64,000 nucleotides of DNA from VBDM01 sp963699535 (GTDB lineage: Bacteria > Pseudomonadota > Gammaproteobacteria > Burkholderiales > SG8-39). A program made the position numbers and the translations under genes. This document shows positions 53,165 through 62,822 of this stretch, one piece after another (position 1 is the stretch's first letter; every line of letters begins with the position of its first letter). A model generated the notes under the pieces. That model made no database searches, was not told the origin of the DNA, and saw only the letters and a list, made by a program, of their open reading frames with translations. The stretch covers positions 27,008 through 91,007 of the forward strand of contig CAVOUJ010000001.1 of the NCBI GenBank assembly GCA_963699535.1, given 5' to 3'.

Positions 53165-54950
53165 CTAGTGGCTCGCCTTCGCGCCTGCGAGCGCCCGGTC
53201 CTGCGGCAGGTAGTCCTCGGGGACGTCGGGCGAGCTGTACTCGTACGGCCCGCGGTAGACCGTCGGCAGCGTGTCGCCGAAGTTGCCGTGCGGCGGCGGG
53301 GACGGCGCCTACCACTCGAGCGTGTTGGCCTGCCAGGGGTTCCGCTCCGCCGGCTTGCCCTTGAAGAGGCTCCAGAGGAAGTTGAACACGAAGAGCAGCT
53401 GCGCCGCGCCGAGCACGAACGCGCTGATGGTGATGAAGACGTTCCAGTGCTGGAGGGGCTGCAGGAAGTCGTACTGCATCGGGTTGTAGATGCGGCGCAT
53501 GTGGCCGCCGACGCCGAGCATGTGCATCGGGAAGAAGGTCCCGTTGAAGAAGATGAAGGTCAGGAAGAAGTGGATCTTGCCGAGCGTCTCGTTCATCATC
53601 CGGCCGAACATCTTCGGGAACCAGTAGTAGATCGCCCGCGAAGATCCCGAAGATGCTGCCGCCGAAGAGCACGTAGTGGATGTGCGCCACGATGAAGTAG
53701 GTGTCGTGGATGTAGATGTCGACCGGCGTCGCCGCCATGAAGATGCCGGACAGGCCGCCGATCACGAACATCGAGACGAACGCGAGGGCGTTCAGCATCG
53801 GGGACCGTGAACTGGATGCCGTCCGCCCCACAGCGTGCCGAGCCAGTTGAAGGTCTTGACGGCCGAGGGCACGCGCGATGACCATCGTCGACGATCATGA
53901 AGGTCATGCCGAGCGTGGGGTTCATGCCGCTCTGGAACATGTGGTGGCCCCACACGATGAACCCGAGGAACGGCGATGCCCATGATCGAGAACACCATCG
54001 GCGTGGTAGCCGAAGATCGGCTTGCGGGCGAACGTCGCGAGGATGTCCGAGACGATGCCCATCGCGGGCAGGATCATGATGTAGACCTCGGGGTGGCCGA
54101 AGAACCAGAAGAGGTGCTGCCACATGAGCGTGCGCCGCCGCCCAGCGGCAGGAAGAAGCTGGTCCCGATCGTCCGGTCGAAGAGGAGCATCGCCAGCGCC
54201 GACGTCAGCACGGGCAGCGCGAGCAGCAGCAGGATCGCCGTGATGAAGAGCGACCAGATGATGAGCGGCATCCGGAAGAAGGTCATCCCCGGCGCGCGCA
54301 TGTTGATGATCGTGGTGATGTAGTTGATCGACCCCATGAGCGAGGACGATGCCGAGGACGATCAGGCTGATGCACCAGAGGTTCTGCCCCCAGTCCACCC
54401 CCGAGGGGTGTTGATCGTCCCGTCGGCGTTCTTGATGATGTCGGAGAGCGGCGTATAGCTCGTCCATCCGGCGCCGGCCGCGCCGCCCGGCACGAGGAAG
54501 CTCGACGAACATGAGGACCGCGGAGACGACGCCCACCCAGAACGAGAGCATGTTCAGGATCGGGAACGCCATGTCGCGCGCGCCGATCATCAGCGGGATC
54601 AGGAAGTTGCCGAACGCCCCGACCAGGATCGGCATCACGACGAAGAAGATCATGATCGTCGCGTGCATGGTGAAGAGCTGGTTGTAGAAGGCCGGGGTCA
54701 TGTACCGGTCCACCATGTACGGCTCGGGGATCCAGCCCGTCAGCGGCAGCTGCGTCTCGGGCCACGCCAGCTCCCAGCGGACCATCATGGCCATGAGGCC
54801 GCCGAAGATCATGCTGAAGAGCCCCAGGAAGAGGAACTGGCGGCCGATCATCTTGTGATCGGTCGAGAAGACGTAGGTGCGCAGGAACCCGGGGTGCGCG
54901 TGCGCGTCGTGCCCGGTTGCGTGCGCGGCGGGGGTGGCGGCGTTAGCCAT
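53165..54950 (-). pseudogene. ctaD: Cytochrome c oxidase subunit I (CtaD), many frameshifts
   Basis: Starting at ATG 54950, the gene can be followed through at least eight frame changes to a TAG at 53165-53167. Pieces include STDHKMIGRQFLFLGLFSMI, FTMHATIMIFFVVMPILVGAFGNFLIPLMIG, MGSINYITTIINMRAPGMTF, HLFWFFGHPEVYIMILPAMG, GHHMFQSGMNP, DTYFIVAHIHYVLFGGSIFG and HMLGVGGHMRRIYNP, the haem and CuB His regions of subunit I. All motifs are intact, so these breaks look like sequence errors. It is the catalytic subunit of an aa3-type oxidase, lying between ctaC and ctaB. Confidence 0.85.
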
Positions 54951-55001
54951 GGGTCGTCATGCTCCTTGAGCGGAACGAAGGGATGCGGGCACGGGTAGAG
55001 G

Positions 55002-55787
55002 TCACGACGGCTGCCCGGCCGCCGGGGCGGGGGGTGGTGCCGGTGCGGGGGCCGCGTCGCCCGCCGGAGCGGGAGCGGGCTCGCCGGCCGGCGCGGCGCC
55101 ATCGCCCGCGGGCGCCGATCCCGCCGGCGGCCACTGCTCGGCCAGCCACTTGGCGTAGTCGGCGTCGGAAAGGACGGTCAGCGTCCCCTTCATCCCCGAG
55201 TGCCCGAACCCGCACAGCTCGGCGCAGGGGATCTCGTAGACCCCCGGTGTCTTGACGTTGAACCAGGCCTGGATCTCCCGGCCCGGCAGGGCGTCCTGCT
55301 TCAGGCGCGTCTGGGGGACGAAGAAGCTGTGGATGACGTCGTGCGAGCCGAGCATCACGCGGATGTTCTTGTTCACGGGGACGCGCAGATCGTTGTCCAC
55401 TTGGTAGTCGTCCGCGGTGTGGAACTTCCCGTCGGGGCCCGAGTAGAGGATCTCCCAGTTGAACTGCTTGCCCGTCACCATGATCGTGACGTCGGGGGTG
55501 GGCATCTTCATCTTGATGTCGCGCCACGCGCCCGCGGACGTGAACCCGAGGAACACGAGGATGAGGGCCGGGACGGTCGTCCAGACGATCTCGAGGCGCG
55601 TGTTGCCGTGGGTGTACTTCGCGCGGGTCGACGCCCCGGCGCGGTAGCGGACGAGGAACACGACGAGCAGGCCTTCCACCAGGAAGAACGCGATCGCCGT
55701 GATGTAGAGGATCAGGTGGTAGAGAGAGTCGACTCTGTCGCCGTACGTGGAGACGTTCGGGGGCAGAGCCCCCAGAAGGTCCTGCAT
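55002..55787 (-). CDS. ctaC: Cytochrome c oxidase subunit II (CtaC)
   Basis: This 261-residue protein has two N-terminal membrane helices (LILYITAIAFFLVEGLLVVFLV and LEIVWTTVPALILVFLGFT), then a cupredoxin domain with the CuA site CAELCGFGHSGM (Cys, Cys, His, Met) and the upstream HSFFVPQTRLKQDALPGR. No signal peptide is seen before the first helix. A Pro/Ala-rich tail of about 45 residues ends the protein, with no C-type haem motif. It receives electrons from cytochrome c and passes them to subunit I. First gene of the ctaC-ctaD-ctaB unit. Confidence 0.92.
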   Translation of the reverse strand: MQDLLGALPPNVSTYGDRVDSLYHLILYITAIAFFLVEGLLVVFLVRYRAGASTRAKYTHGNTRLEIVWTTVPALILVFLGFTSAGAWRDIKMKMPTPDVTIMVTGKQFNWEILYSGPDGKFHTADDYQVDNDLRVPVNKNIRVMLGSHDVIHSFFVPQTRLKQDALPGREIQAWFNVKTPGVYEIPCAELCGFGHSGMKGTLTVLSDADYAKWLAEQWPPAGSAPAGDGAAPAGEPAPAPAGDAAPAPAPPPAPAAGQPS

Positions 55788-56009
55788 GAGATGCGTCCTC
55801 GCCCTAGTTGAGGCCGGCGCTTCGCCTCGCTCGAGGCGCCGGACGTGGGTATTTCGCGCGCGACCAGGGTCGCAAAGGCCGAGAGTCTAGCGCCCTTGAT
55901 TCGGGCCAGTCAAGCAAGGTCCGCGGAAGCGGAGAGAACACGCGCCCGCCGAGATGCGGCAGAGGGGCGGGCTTGTGTTTTTTGAGCTGGTAGTTTAAAA
56001 AACTCATTC

Positions 56010-57192
56010 ATGCGCTACGTCCGGAGGGAACTCGAGACACAGGTCCTCCGTGCCGCCCGCAACTTCCCGGCGCTCGTCCTGACGGGACCTCGCCGGGCCG
56101 GCAAGACCTTCCTCCTGCGCCACCTCTTCCCCAAGGCTGCCTACTACCTCTTCGAAGATCCCGACGTCGTAGGGCGATTTCGGCATGATCCGCAAGGATT
56201 CCTTGATGGTGTGCGGTTGCCAGCCGTTCTCGATGAAATCCAAAATGTACCGGAATTGTTCAATTACGTTCGCTCCCGAATCGATGCTCAGCCGCATCGC
56301 AGGGGGCGATGGTTCCTCACGGGCTCACAAGAGTCCGGCCTGATGGGTCATGTCACGGAATCGATGGCCGGGCGCGCCGCGATCCTCCAACTGCTGCCGA
56401 TGTCCCTGCGCGAGACGCCCAGGGTGAGCCTCCTCCGGGGCGGCTTTCCGGAAGCGCTCGCGCGACCCAGAGCGGCTCCGCTCTGGTACAGCTCCTATCT
56501 TCAGACCTACCTCGAGCGCGATGTCCGGGCGATCAGCGCCGTGCAGGATCCGGCCACGTTCCGGCGCTTCCTGAGCCTGGTCGCCAGCCGGCACGGACAG
56601 GTCCTCAACAGGTCCGATCTGGCAGCCCCGCTTGGAATGAGTGTCCCGAGCATCAGCCGATGGCTGGACATTCTCGAAACGACCGCGCAGATCCTCGTCG
56701 TACCTCCGTACTTCGAGAATCTCGGCAAGCGGCTCATCAAGTCTCCCAAGATCTATGTCGCCGACTCGGGCCTGGCCTGCCATCTACTGGGCATCGAGAC
56801 ACAGGCGGAACTGGAGAGATCACCGTTCCTGGGCGCTCTGTTCGAGGGATTCATCGGCGCCGAGATCGTGAAGTTCCAGATGAGCGCCGGGCGGCGGGAA
56901 GAGAGCTCTACTACTTTCGGGACCAGCAAGGCCTCGAGGTGGATTTCGTGGTCCCGGGGCGCGCCGGAGCCGTGCGCCTGGTAGAGGTGAAGGCGGCGCG
57001 CACGATCACCGCCGGCGATGCCGGGCCCTTGCAGCGGCTCGCGGGGGCCTGGAGAAAGCGTCCGGGCCTGCGTTCGCGGGTTCGCCCGTCCTCGTGCACC
57101 GTCCCTCTCGAGCCCCCGTCGCGTCTCGCGCCGTGGCACCCGGCGTCGAGGTCTATCCCTGGGAGGAGTTCGTCCTGAAAGGACTTGCATGA
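56010..57192 (+). CDS. AAA ATPase with DUF4143 and nuclease-like C-terminus, frameshifted
   Basis: The first part (56010 to about 56893) reads MRYVRRELETQVLRAARNFPALVLTGPRRAGKTFLLRHLF with Walker A GPRRAGKT, Walker B-like LPAVLDEIQNVPELF, WFLTGSQESGLM (sensor 1) and the DUF4143 domain with SVPSISRWLDILETT. After a shift near 56893 it continues ELYYFRDQQGLEVDFVVPG and LVEVKAARTI, a D-(X)n-E-V-K motif of restriction-like nucleases. A second shift near 57058 is needed to reach the end EVYPWEEFVL and a TGA at 57190. Restored length is about 394, normal for the family. Function is unknown; such genes are often mobile or toxin-like. Confidence 0.8.
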
Positions 57193-57722
57193 AGGCGCCG
57201 CGCGACATCTACAAGGGGCGCGTCGTTCACCTGACGGTCGAGGAGATCCTCCTCCCCAACGGTCACCGGATGGAGATCGAGATCATCCGCCATCCGGGGG
57301 CGTCGGCCGTCGTGCCGCTGACCGACGAGGGGGAGGTCATCCTGATCCGCCAGTACCGTCACGCGGTCGGCGGGTACATCTACGAGGTCCCGGCGGGGAA
57401 GCTCGACGCGGGCGAGCCGCCCGAGGTCTGCGCGGCGCGCGAGCTGACGGAGGAGGCGGGGGTCGTCGCGGGTCGCCTGTCGCGGCTCGCGAGCATCGTG
57501 ACGACGCCCGGGTTCACCGACGAGGTGATCCATCTGTACCTGGCCGAGGAGCTGACCCCCGCGAAGACGGCGCACGAATCGGACGAGGTCATCACGCTGC
57601 TGCGCCGCCCGCTGGCGGAGACGCTGGCGATGATCGCCCGGGGGGAGATCACGGACGGGAAGTCGATCTGTGCGCTCTTCCTGGCGGACCGGACGGTGCG
57701 GGAGCGATCCTCGCGGAGCTAG
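57189..57722 (+). CDS. NUDIX hydrolase, ADP-ribose pyrophosphatase type
   Basis: This 177-residue protein has the NUDIX box GKLDAGEPPEVCAARELTEE followed by AGVV, with the catalytic Glu residues that bind Mg. IRQYRHAVGGYIYEVPAGKLDAGE is typical of ADP-ribose pyrophosphatases (NudF-like), which split ADP-ribose into AMP and ribose 5-phosphate. The start at 57189 overlaps the stop of the ATPase gene by four bases. Its last 74 bases overlap the 3' end of the convergent response regulator gene. Confidence 0.88.
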   Translation: MKAPRDIYKGRVVHLTVEEILLPNGHRMEIEIIRHPGASAVVPLTDEGEVILIRQYRHAVGGYIYEVPAGKLDAGEPPEVCAARELTEEAGVVAGRLSRLASIVTTPGFTDEVIHLYLAEELTPAKTAHESDEVITLLRRPLAETLAMIARGEITDGKSICALFLADRTVRERSSRS

Positions 57723-58290
57723 TCCCCGCCGGCTCCTCGCACCGCTTGCGCTCGATGGCGTAGCGGATGGAGCGCGCGATGACGTTGCCGGTGCCCAGGC
57801 CCTTCACGAGGTAGTCCTGCGCGCCGAGCTGGACGGCCTGGACGGCGAGATGCTCGTCCTCCATGCCGCTGAGGACCACGATCGGGACATCGGGCGCCGC
57901 CTTGTTGATCGGCGCGACGGCCTCGAGGCCCTGCGCATCGGGAAGTCCCAGATCGAGCAGCACCGCGTCGAAGCGGACCTGCCCGAGAAGCTGAATGGCG
58001 TGCGACAGCCTGTCCACGTGCGTGAGATGGAAGCGGGCGGAGCCGACCTCGAAGAGCATCTCGCGGACGATCCGCGCATCGCCGGCGTTGTCCTCGACCA
58101 GAAGCACCGTGTAGTTCGCGCGGCCGGGCGCGGTGAGGGTCGAGTCGTCCTCGAAAGCGGCGGCGCTGGTGCGGGCGCCCCCGTCCGTGCCCGCGCGGCT
58201 CTCGCGGTCGGCCGGAGCGTCCTGCGCGCTGCGCGCGCTCTTCGGAACGGGCGGTTTCTCCTCCGCCTTCTTGTCGTAAGGGCCTGTCAT
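57649..58290 (-). CDS. Response regulator receiver protein
   Basis: This 213-residue protein has a disordered Pro/Ala/Ser-rich N-terminus of about 60 residues and one CheY-like receiver domain: TVLLVEDNAGDARIVREML (acidic pair), FDAVLLDLGLPDAQGLEAV with the phosphorylated Asp, VPIVVLSGMEDEHLAVQAV (Thr/Ser site) and GAQDYLVKG (conserved Lys). No output domain is seen after it. The last 25 residues read unlike a protein family and overlap the NUDIX gene, so the true stop may be earlier. Partner kinase is not in the window. Confidence 0.82.
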   Translation of the reverse strand: MTGPYDKKAEEKPPVPKSARSAQDAPADRESRAGTDGGARTSAAAFEDDSTLTAPGRANYTVLLVEDNAGDARIVREMLFEVGSARFHLTHVDRLSHAIQLLGQVRFDAVLLDLGLPDAQGLEAVAPINKAAPDVPIVVLSGMEDEHLAVQAVQLGAQDYLVKGLGTGNVIARSIRYAIERKRCEEPAGTSSARIAPAPSGPPGRAHRSTSRP

Positions 58291-58454
58291 GTGTGATGAG
58301 GAGAGCGGTCGTCCCGGCTCGCTCTTCTCTCTCAGCGAATATAGGCGCGCAGCCGGACGGGTCAACGAACAAGTTCGAATTGCTGCGAGGAAATCCTGCG
58401 ATGGAACCAGCGCCGATCGAATGACGCGGGCTGCGGATTCTTACAGATCCGAAA

Positions 58455-59466
58455 TCACGCGCCGATCTTCTCGATCAGGTCGACGACGCGGCAGGAGTAG
58501 CCCCACTCGTTGTCGTACCAGGCGAGCGTCTTGAGGAAGGTCCCGCCGACGACGTGGGTCGCCGGGGCGTCGAAGATCGACGGAGTGCGGAGTTGCCGAT
58601 CACGTCGCGAGGAGACGATCGGCTCCTCCGTGTACTCGAGGATCGTCCGCATGCGGCCCGGCGGCCGCCTCGCGCACCGCGGCGTTGACCGCCTCGACGG
58701 TGACCGGCCGCTCCATCACGGTCGACCAGGTCGACGATCGAGCCGTCCGGGACCGGGCACGCGCATCGCGATCCCGTCGAGCTTCCCCTTCAGCGACGGG
58801 CAGGACCTTGCCCGACCGCCTTGGCCGCGCCGGTCGTGGTCGGGATGATGTTCTCGGCCGCGGCGCGCGAGCGGCGGAAGTCCGAGTGCGGCACGTCGGC
58901 CAGCCGCTGGTCGTTGGTGTAGGCGTGCACCGTGGTCATGATGCCCTTGACGATGCCGAAGCGTCTCGTGCAGCACCTTGGCGATCGGCGCCAGGCAGTT
59001 CGTCGTGCAGGAGGCGTTGGAGACGATCCGGTGCTCGGGCTTGAGCATGTGGTCGTTGACGCCGAGCACGACGGTGGCGTCGATCTCGTCCTTCGCCGGC
59101 ACGGTCAGGATGACCCGCTTGCGCGCCCGGCGTCGAGCTGCTGCTCGAGCGACTCGCGCTTGCGGAAGCGGCCCGGTCGCCTCGACCACGACGTCGACCT
59201 CGAGCTCCTTCCAGGGGAGCTGCGTCGGGCTCCGGGATCTCGAGCATGCGGACGTCCTGTGCCGGCCGACATGGAGCCTGTCCTCCTCGACCCGCACCTC
59301 GCCCGGGAAGCGTGCCCATGACCGTGTCGTACTTGAGCAGGTAGGCCAAGGTCTCGTTGTCGGCGATGTCGTTGATCGCCACGACCTCGATGTCCTGCGC
59401 GCTCGGCCAGGATCGCGGAAGACGGTCCGCCCGATCCGGCCGAATCCGTTGATCGCCGATCGGCAT
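58455..59466 (-). pseudogene. gap: Glyceraldehyde-3-phosphate dehydrogenase, downstream copy, frameshifted
   Basis: From ATG 59466 (GGGAGG upstream) the first codons should read MPI-GINGFGRIGR, but an extra base at about 59456 breaks the frame. Pieces in other frames follow in order: DIEVVAINDIADNETLAYLLKYDTVMG, LGVNDHMLKPEHRIVSNASCTTNCLAPIAKVLHET (active-site Cys), AYTNDQRLADVPH-like and, at the end, FLKTLAWYDNEWGYSCRVVDLIEKIGA. All regions of a normal 335-residue GAPDH are present. The breaks probably come from sequencing. It follows a second gap gene on the same strand. Confidence 0.85.
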
Positions 59467-59529
59467 CGAGCCTCCCTGGCGCCCTGTCGCTCCGACGAGC
59501 GCCGCGGGCGAGGCGCCGCCGCACCGGGC

Positions 59530-60575
59530 CCGTCCAGACCGAGCCAGCATCCGACGATCAGCTCGACGACGCGGTTCGCGTAGCCCCAGCCGTTGTCGTA
59601 CCAGGTGAGCGTCTTGAGCAGGTTCCCGCCGACGACCTGCGTCGAGAGGGAGTCGAAGATCGCCGAGTGCGGAGTTGCCGATCACGTCCGAGGAGACGAT
59701 CGGCTCCGTCGGTGTACTCGACGATCGTCTTGTAGCGGCTCTCGGCCGCGCTCCAGACGACCTCGTTGACCTCCTCCGCGCGTCACGTCCCGCTTCATCA
59801 GGGTGACGAGGTCGACGATCGAGCCGTCCGGCACCGGGACGTTCATCGCCATCCCGTCGAGCCTGCCCTCCAGCTCCGGGCAGGATGCGCTCGACCGCCA
59901 TGGCGGGACCAGGTCGTCGGCCGGGATGATGTTCTCCGCCGCGGCGCGCGAGCGGCGCAGCTCGGTGTGCGGCACGTCGGCCAGCCGCTGGTCGTTGGTG
60001 TAGGCGTGGACGGTGGTCATGAACGCCCGCTCGATGCCGAAGGCCTCGTTCAGGATCTTGACGATCGGGGCCAGGGCGTTCGCGGTGCACGAGGCGTTCG
60101 AGATGATCCGGTGCTCGGGCGTGAGCGTCGTGGTCGTTGACCCCCATGACGACGGTGACGTCGATCTCGTCGCGCGGGCGGCACGGTCAGGATCACCCTC
60201 TGCGGCCCCGGCGTCGAGGTGCTTCTGCGAGCAACTCGCGGGTGCGGTACTTGCCCGTCGCCTCGACCACGATGTCGACACGCCGAGCTCGCCCAGTCGA
60301 CCTCCCCGGGCTCGCGCTTCGTGCAGCATCTGGATCTGGCGGCCGCGGATGTACATGACTCGCCCTTGACCGTGAAGGGCTCGTCGAAGCGGCCGTGGAC
60401 GGTGTCGAAGCGCAGCAGGTACTCGAGGGCCTTGGGGTCGGCGACGTCGACGATCGCGACGACCTCGATGTCGTCGCGGTCGTAGAGCGATGCGGAAGAC
60501 GTTCCTCCCGATCCGGCCGAAACCCATGATGCCGACGCGAATCGCCAAAGGGGGAACGCTCCTGACGTCGTTCAT
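59530..60575 (-). pseudogene. gap: Glyceraldehyde-3-phosphate dehydrogenase, upstream copy, frameshifted
   Basis: Reading from ATG 60575: RVGIMGFGRIGRNVFRIAL, then in other frames YIRGRQIQMLHEAR-like segments, GVNDHTLTPEHRIISNASCTANALAPIVKILNEAF (active-site Cys, Ala in place of the usual second Thr), TTVHAYTNDQRLADVPH, NVPVPDGSIVDLVTLMKRDV and LLKTLTWYDNGWGYANRVVELI. The real stop is unclear because the open frame runs on to the next gap gene; the end near 59530 is an estimate. Two GAPDH genes side by side could serve glycolysis and gluconeogenesis, or NAD and NADP; Asp after the second strand is not readable. Confidence 0.8.
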
Positions 60576-60638
60576 TATAGAGGCAGGATCGATTCAGGGG
60601 GCGCCGGCCGCCCCGACCGCACGCAGCCACGGGCTCGA

Positions 60639-61414
60639 TCAGGGGACGCGGAACAACCGATCGGGCCAGGCCAGGCCGTAGGCGACCGCCAGGACGCGCC
60701 GCTCGAGACGGCCGGCGGCGCCGAGCTCGATCTCGACGAAGGGCGTCGCGATGCCGTCCACGTACCGCCAGCCGTCGTAGAGCATCGACGCGCCGCCGCG
60801 CACGTCGGTCCGTCCTGCGCAGAGAAGAGTCGCAGGATCGAAGCGATAGAGAAGATCCTGTGCGGGGACGGCGATCTCGAGGCCACCGTCCGGCATCGCG
60901 CGCGCGATCGCACCCTCTCGCGGGCGTGCGCGAGCAGGTTGCGCGGCTCGCGCGCCGCCTCGCGCAGCGCGGCCTCGCCCGCGCACGTGGGGCACGACGC
61001 CCCGATCGAGGCCGCGGCCCGCTTCCGCGCGTCCTCGGGGTCAGGCCCGTGGTCGTGACGCGCGCCGGGTCCCGCGAGAGCGAGAAGCGCGGGCATCCCA
61101 CGGACTCCCGCGTCCACGCCCGTGACCTCGACCCGCGCCCGCCCCGGCGCCGCACGCAGTGTCCTCTCTCGCGCCGCCCGCGCGCCCGAACGGTCCATCG
61201 CCCGGAACGCGAGCGAAAGGGGCTCGATGCCGTCCGCGCCTGCCGCTGCGCTCGCGCCGTCCTCACGAGCGGACGCGGCGCCTCGTCCTGCAGGGGCCCA
61301 GACGAGCGCTGCCTCGCGCGCGTAGGAGCCGACGCTCGCGATCCGGCCCGCGCCTCCCATCGCCTCGAGCATCTCCTCGAGAAGACGGTCTCCGCCGCTC
61401 GTCCCCGATGCCAT
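60639..61414 (-). CDS. Hypothetical protein, one frameshift
   Basis: From ATG 61414 the frame is open to about 60915 (LLEEMLEAMGGAGRIASVGSYAREAAL and later SCPTCAGEAALREAAREPRNLLAHARE), and a shift then leads to LEIAVPAQDLLYRFDPATLLCAGRTDV, MLYDGWRYVDGIATPFVEIEL and LAWPDRLFRVP, ending at 60639. The late pattern (YDGWR-VDGI-PF) resembles outer-membrane lipoprotein-sorting-like (LolA-fold) proteins, but there is no signal peptide. I do not recognise the family. It precedes the gap pair on the same strand. Confidence 0.5.
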
Positions 61415-61535
61415 GGGAAGAGTCTAAGCCGATGCCCGCGCGTCCCGCGCTGGTCCGCCGGCGCGGCGTCGCGCCGCGCCCTGCCCCTACGGGCGGGGTC
61501 CGGGCTTCCGGGATACACTGGAAAGGCGTCGAGAG

Positions 61536-62250
61536 GTGCCCGTGCAGGAGATCGTTTTCTACCAGATCCCGATCTCTCACTTCTGCGAGAAGGTCCACTG
61601 GGCGCTCGATTTCAAGGGCCTTCCCTACCAGAGCGTCTCCGTCAATCCGTTCACCAGAAAGGAGCTCGCGTCGATCTCCGGGTCGAAGCAGGTTCCGATC
61701 ATCCGCCATGGCGCGCAAGTCGTGTGCGAGTCGAGCGCGATCGTGAGCTATCTCGACGAGATCTGCCCGGAGCCGCCGCTCGTGCCGGAGAAGGAGCCGG
61801 AGCGGCGCGCAGTGCCTGGAGATCGAGAGGATCGCGGACCAGGAGATCGGGCCGGCCGTGAGGCGACTGGCCTACGACAGGCTCACGTCGGACCGCTCGA
61901 TGTTCAAGAGGCTCATGCTGCCGAAGAAGGGGGCCGCGCGCCTTCTGAATCCGGTCAAGGCGCCCCTCATGACCTTCACCTTGAAGTGGCACTTCGGGAT
62001 CTCGCGAGGAAGCTGCGCGCGCGACAGGGTCAGCCTGAGCCGGAGGATCGCCGGCCTGCAGGAGCGCCTCGACGGGCGCGGCCACTTCATCGGCGATACG
62101 CTCACCATCGCGGACATCGCGGTGGCGTCGCTTCTCTGTCCCCTCGAGATCGTGAAAGACTTCTCCGAGGCGGCGGACTATTCCCGGATCTTCGCGTGGA
62201 TGCGCTCGCTGCGCGAGGAGCACGGACGCCGCAGGTGGCAGAAACAATGA
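61536..62250 (+). CDS. Glutathione S-transferase-like protein, one frameshift
   Basis: GTG 61536 (or 61542) starts a protein with EIVFYQIPISHFCEKVHWALDFKGLPYQ, a thioredoxin-like GST N-terminal domain with the S-x-F-C motif, then KQVPIIRHGAQVVCESSAIVSYLDE, the cis-Pro and glutathione-binding ES. After an extra base near 61814 the helical C-terminal domain continues: CLEIERIADQEIGPAVRRLAYDRL and GHFIGDTLTIADIAVASLL. Restored length is about 237 residues, as usual. Detoxification is the general role; substrate is unknown. Its TGA overlaps the ATG of the next gene. Confidence 0.8.
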
Positions 62251-62816
62251 AGATCTACACGAAGACGGGCGACGACGGGACGACCGGCCTGTTCGGCGGC
62301 GGCCGCCTGCCGAAGGACCATCCGCGAGTCGCGGCCTTCGGCACGGTCGACGAGCTGAACTGCCACCTCGGGTGGATCCGCTCGATGGGGCTCCCCGCGG
62401 ACGTGGGGGAGGTGCTCGGGCGCGTCCAGGACGAGCTCTTCATGCTCGGCGCCGATCTGGCGACGCCGGCGTACGCGAAGGCGTCGTCGAGGCTGATGCG
62501 CGTCACGGCCGAGGACGCGCTCTGGCTCGAGCAGACGATCGACCGCTTCGACGCGGAGATCCCGCCGCTTCAGAACTTCGTGCTCCCCGGCGGGGACGCC
62601 GCCGCCGCGGCGGTGCACCTCGCGCGCGCCGTGTGCCGCCGCGCGGAGCGCGAGACGGTCACGCTCGCCAGCCGCGAAACGGTCGGCACGGCGATCATCG
62701 TGTATCTGAACCGGCTCTCGGATCTCCTGTTCACGCTCGGGCGCGTCTTGAACCACCGCGCCGGCGTCGTCGAGCAGCCCTGGATCGCCAGGGACCGGAA
62801 CGTCCCGCTCCTCTAG
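62247..62816 (+). CDS. PduO-type cob(I)alamin adenosyltransferase
   Basis: This 189-residue protein begins MKIYTKTGDDGTTGLFGGGR, the ATP-binding N-terminus of PduO enzymes, and includes VDELNCHLGW and the helical segment RRAERETVTL, where an Arg is used in catalysis. The family converts cob(I)alamin and ATP to adenosylcobalamin. Length is typical. It is coupled to the GST-like gene by a four-base overlap. No other B12 gene is visible here. Confidence 0.93.
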   Translation: MKIYTKTGDDGTTGLFGGGRLPKDHPRVAAFGTVDELNCHLGWIRSMGLPADVGEVLGRVQDELFMLGADLATPAYAKASSRLMRVTAEDALWLEQTIDRFDAEIPPLQNFVLPGGDAAAAAVHLARAVCRRAERETVTLASRETVGTAIIVYLNRLSDLLFTLGRVLNHRAGVVEQPWIARDRNVPLL

Positions 62817-62822
62817 GGGACA

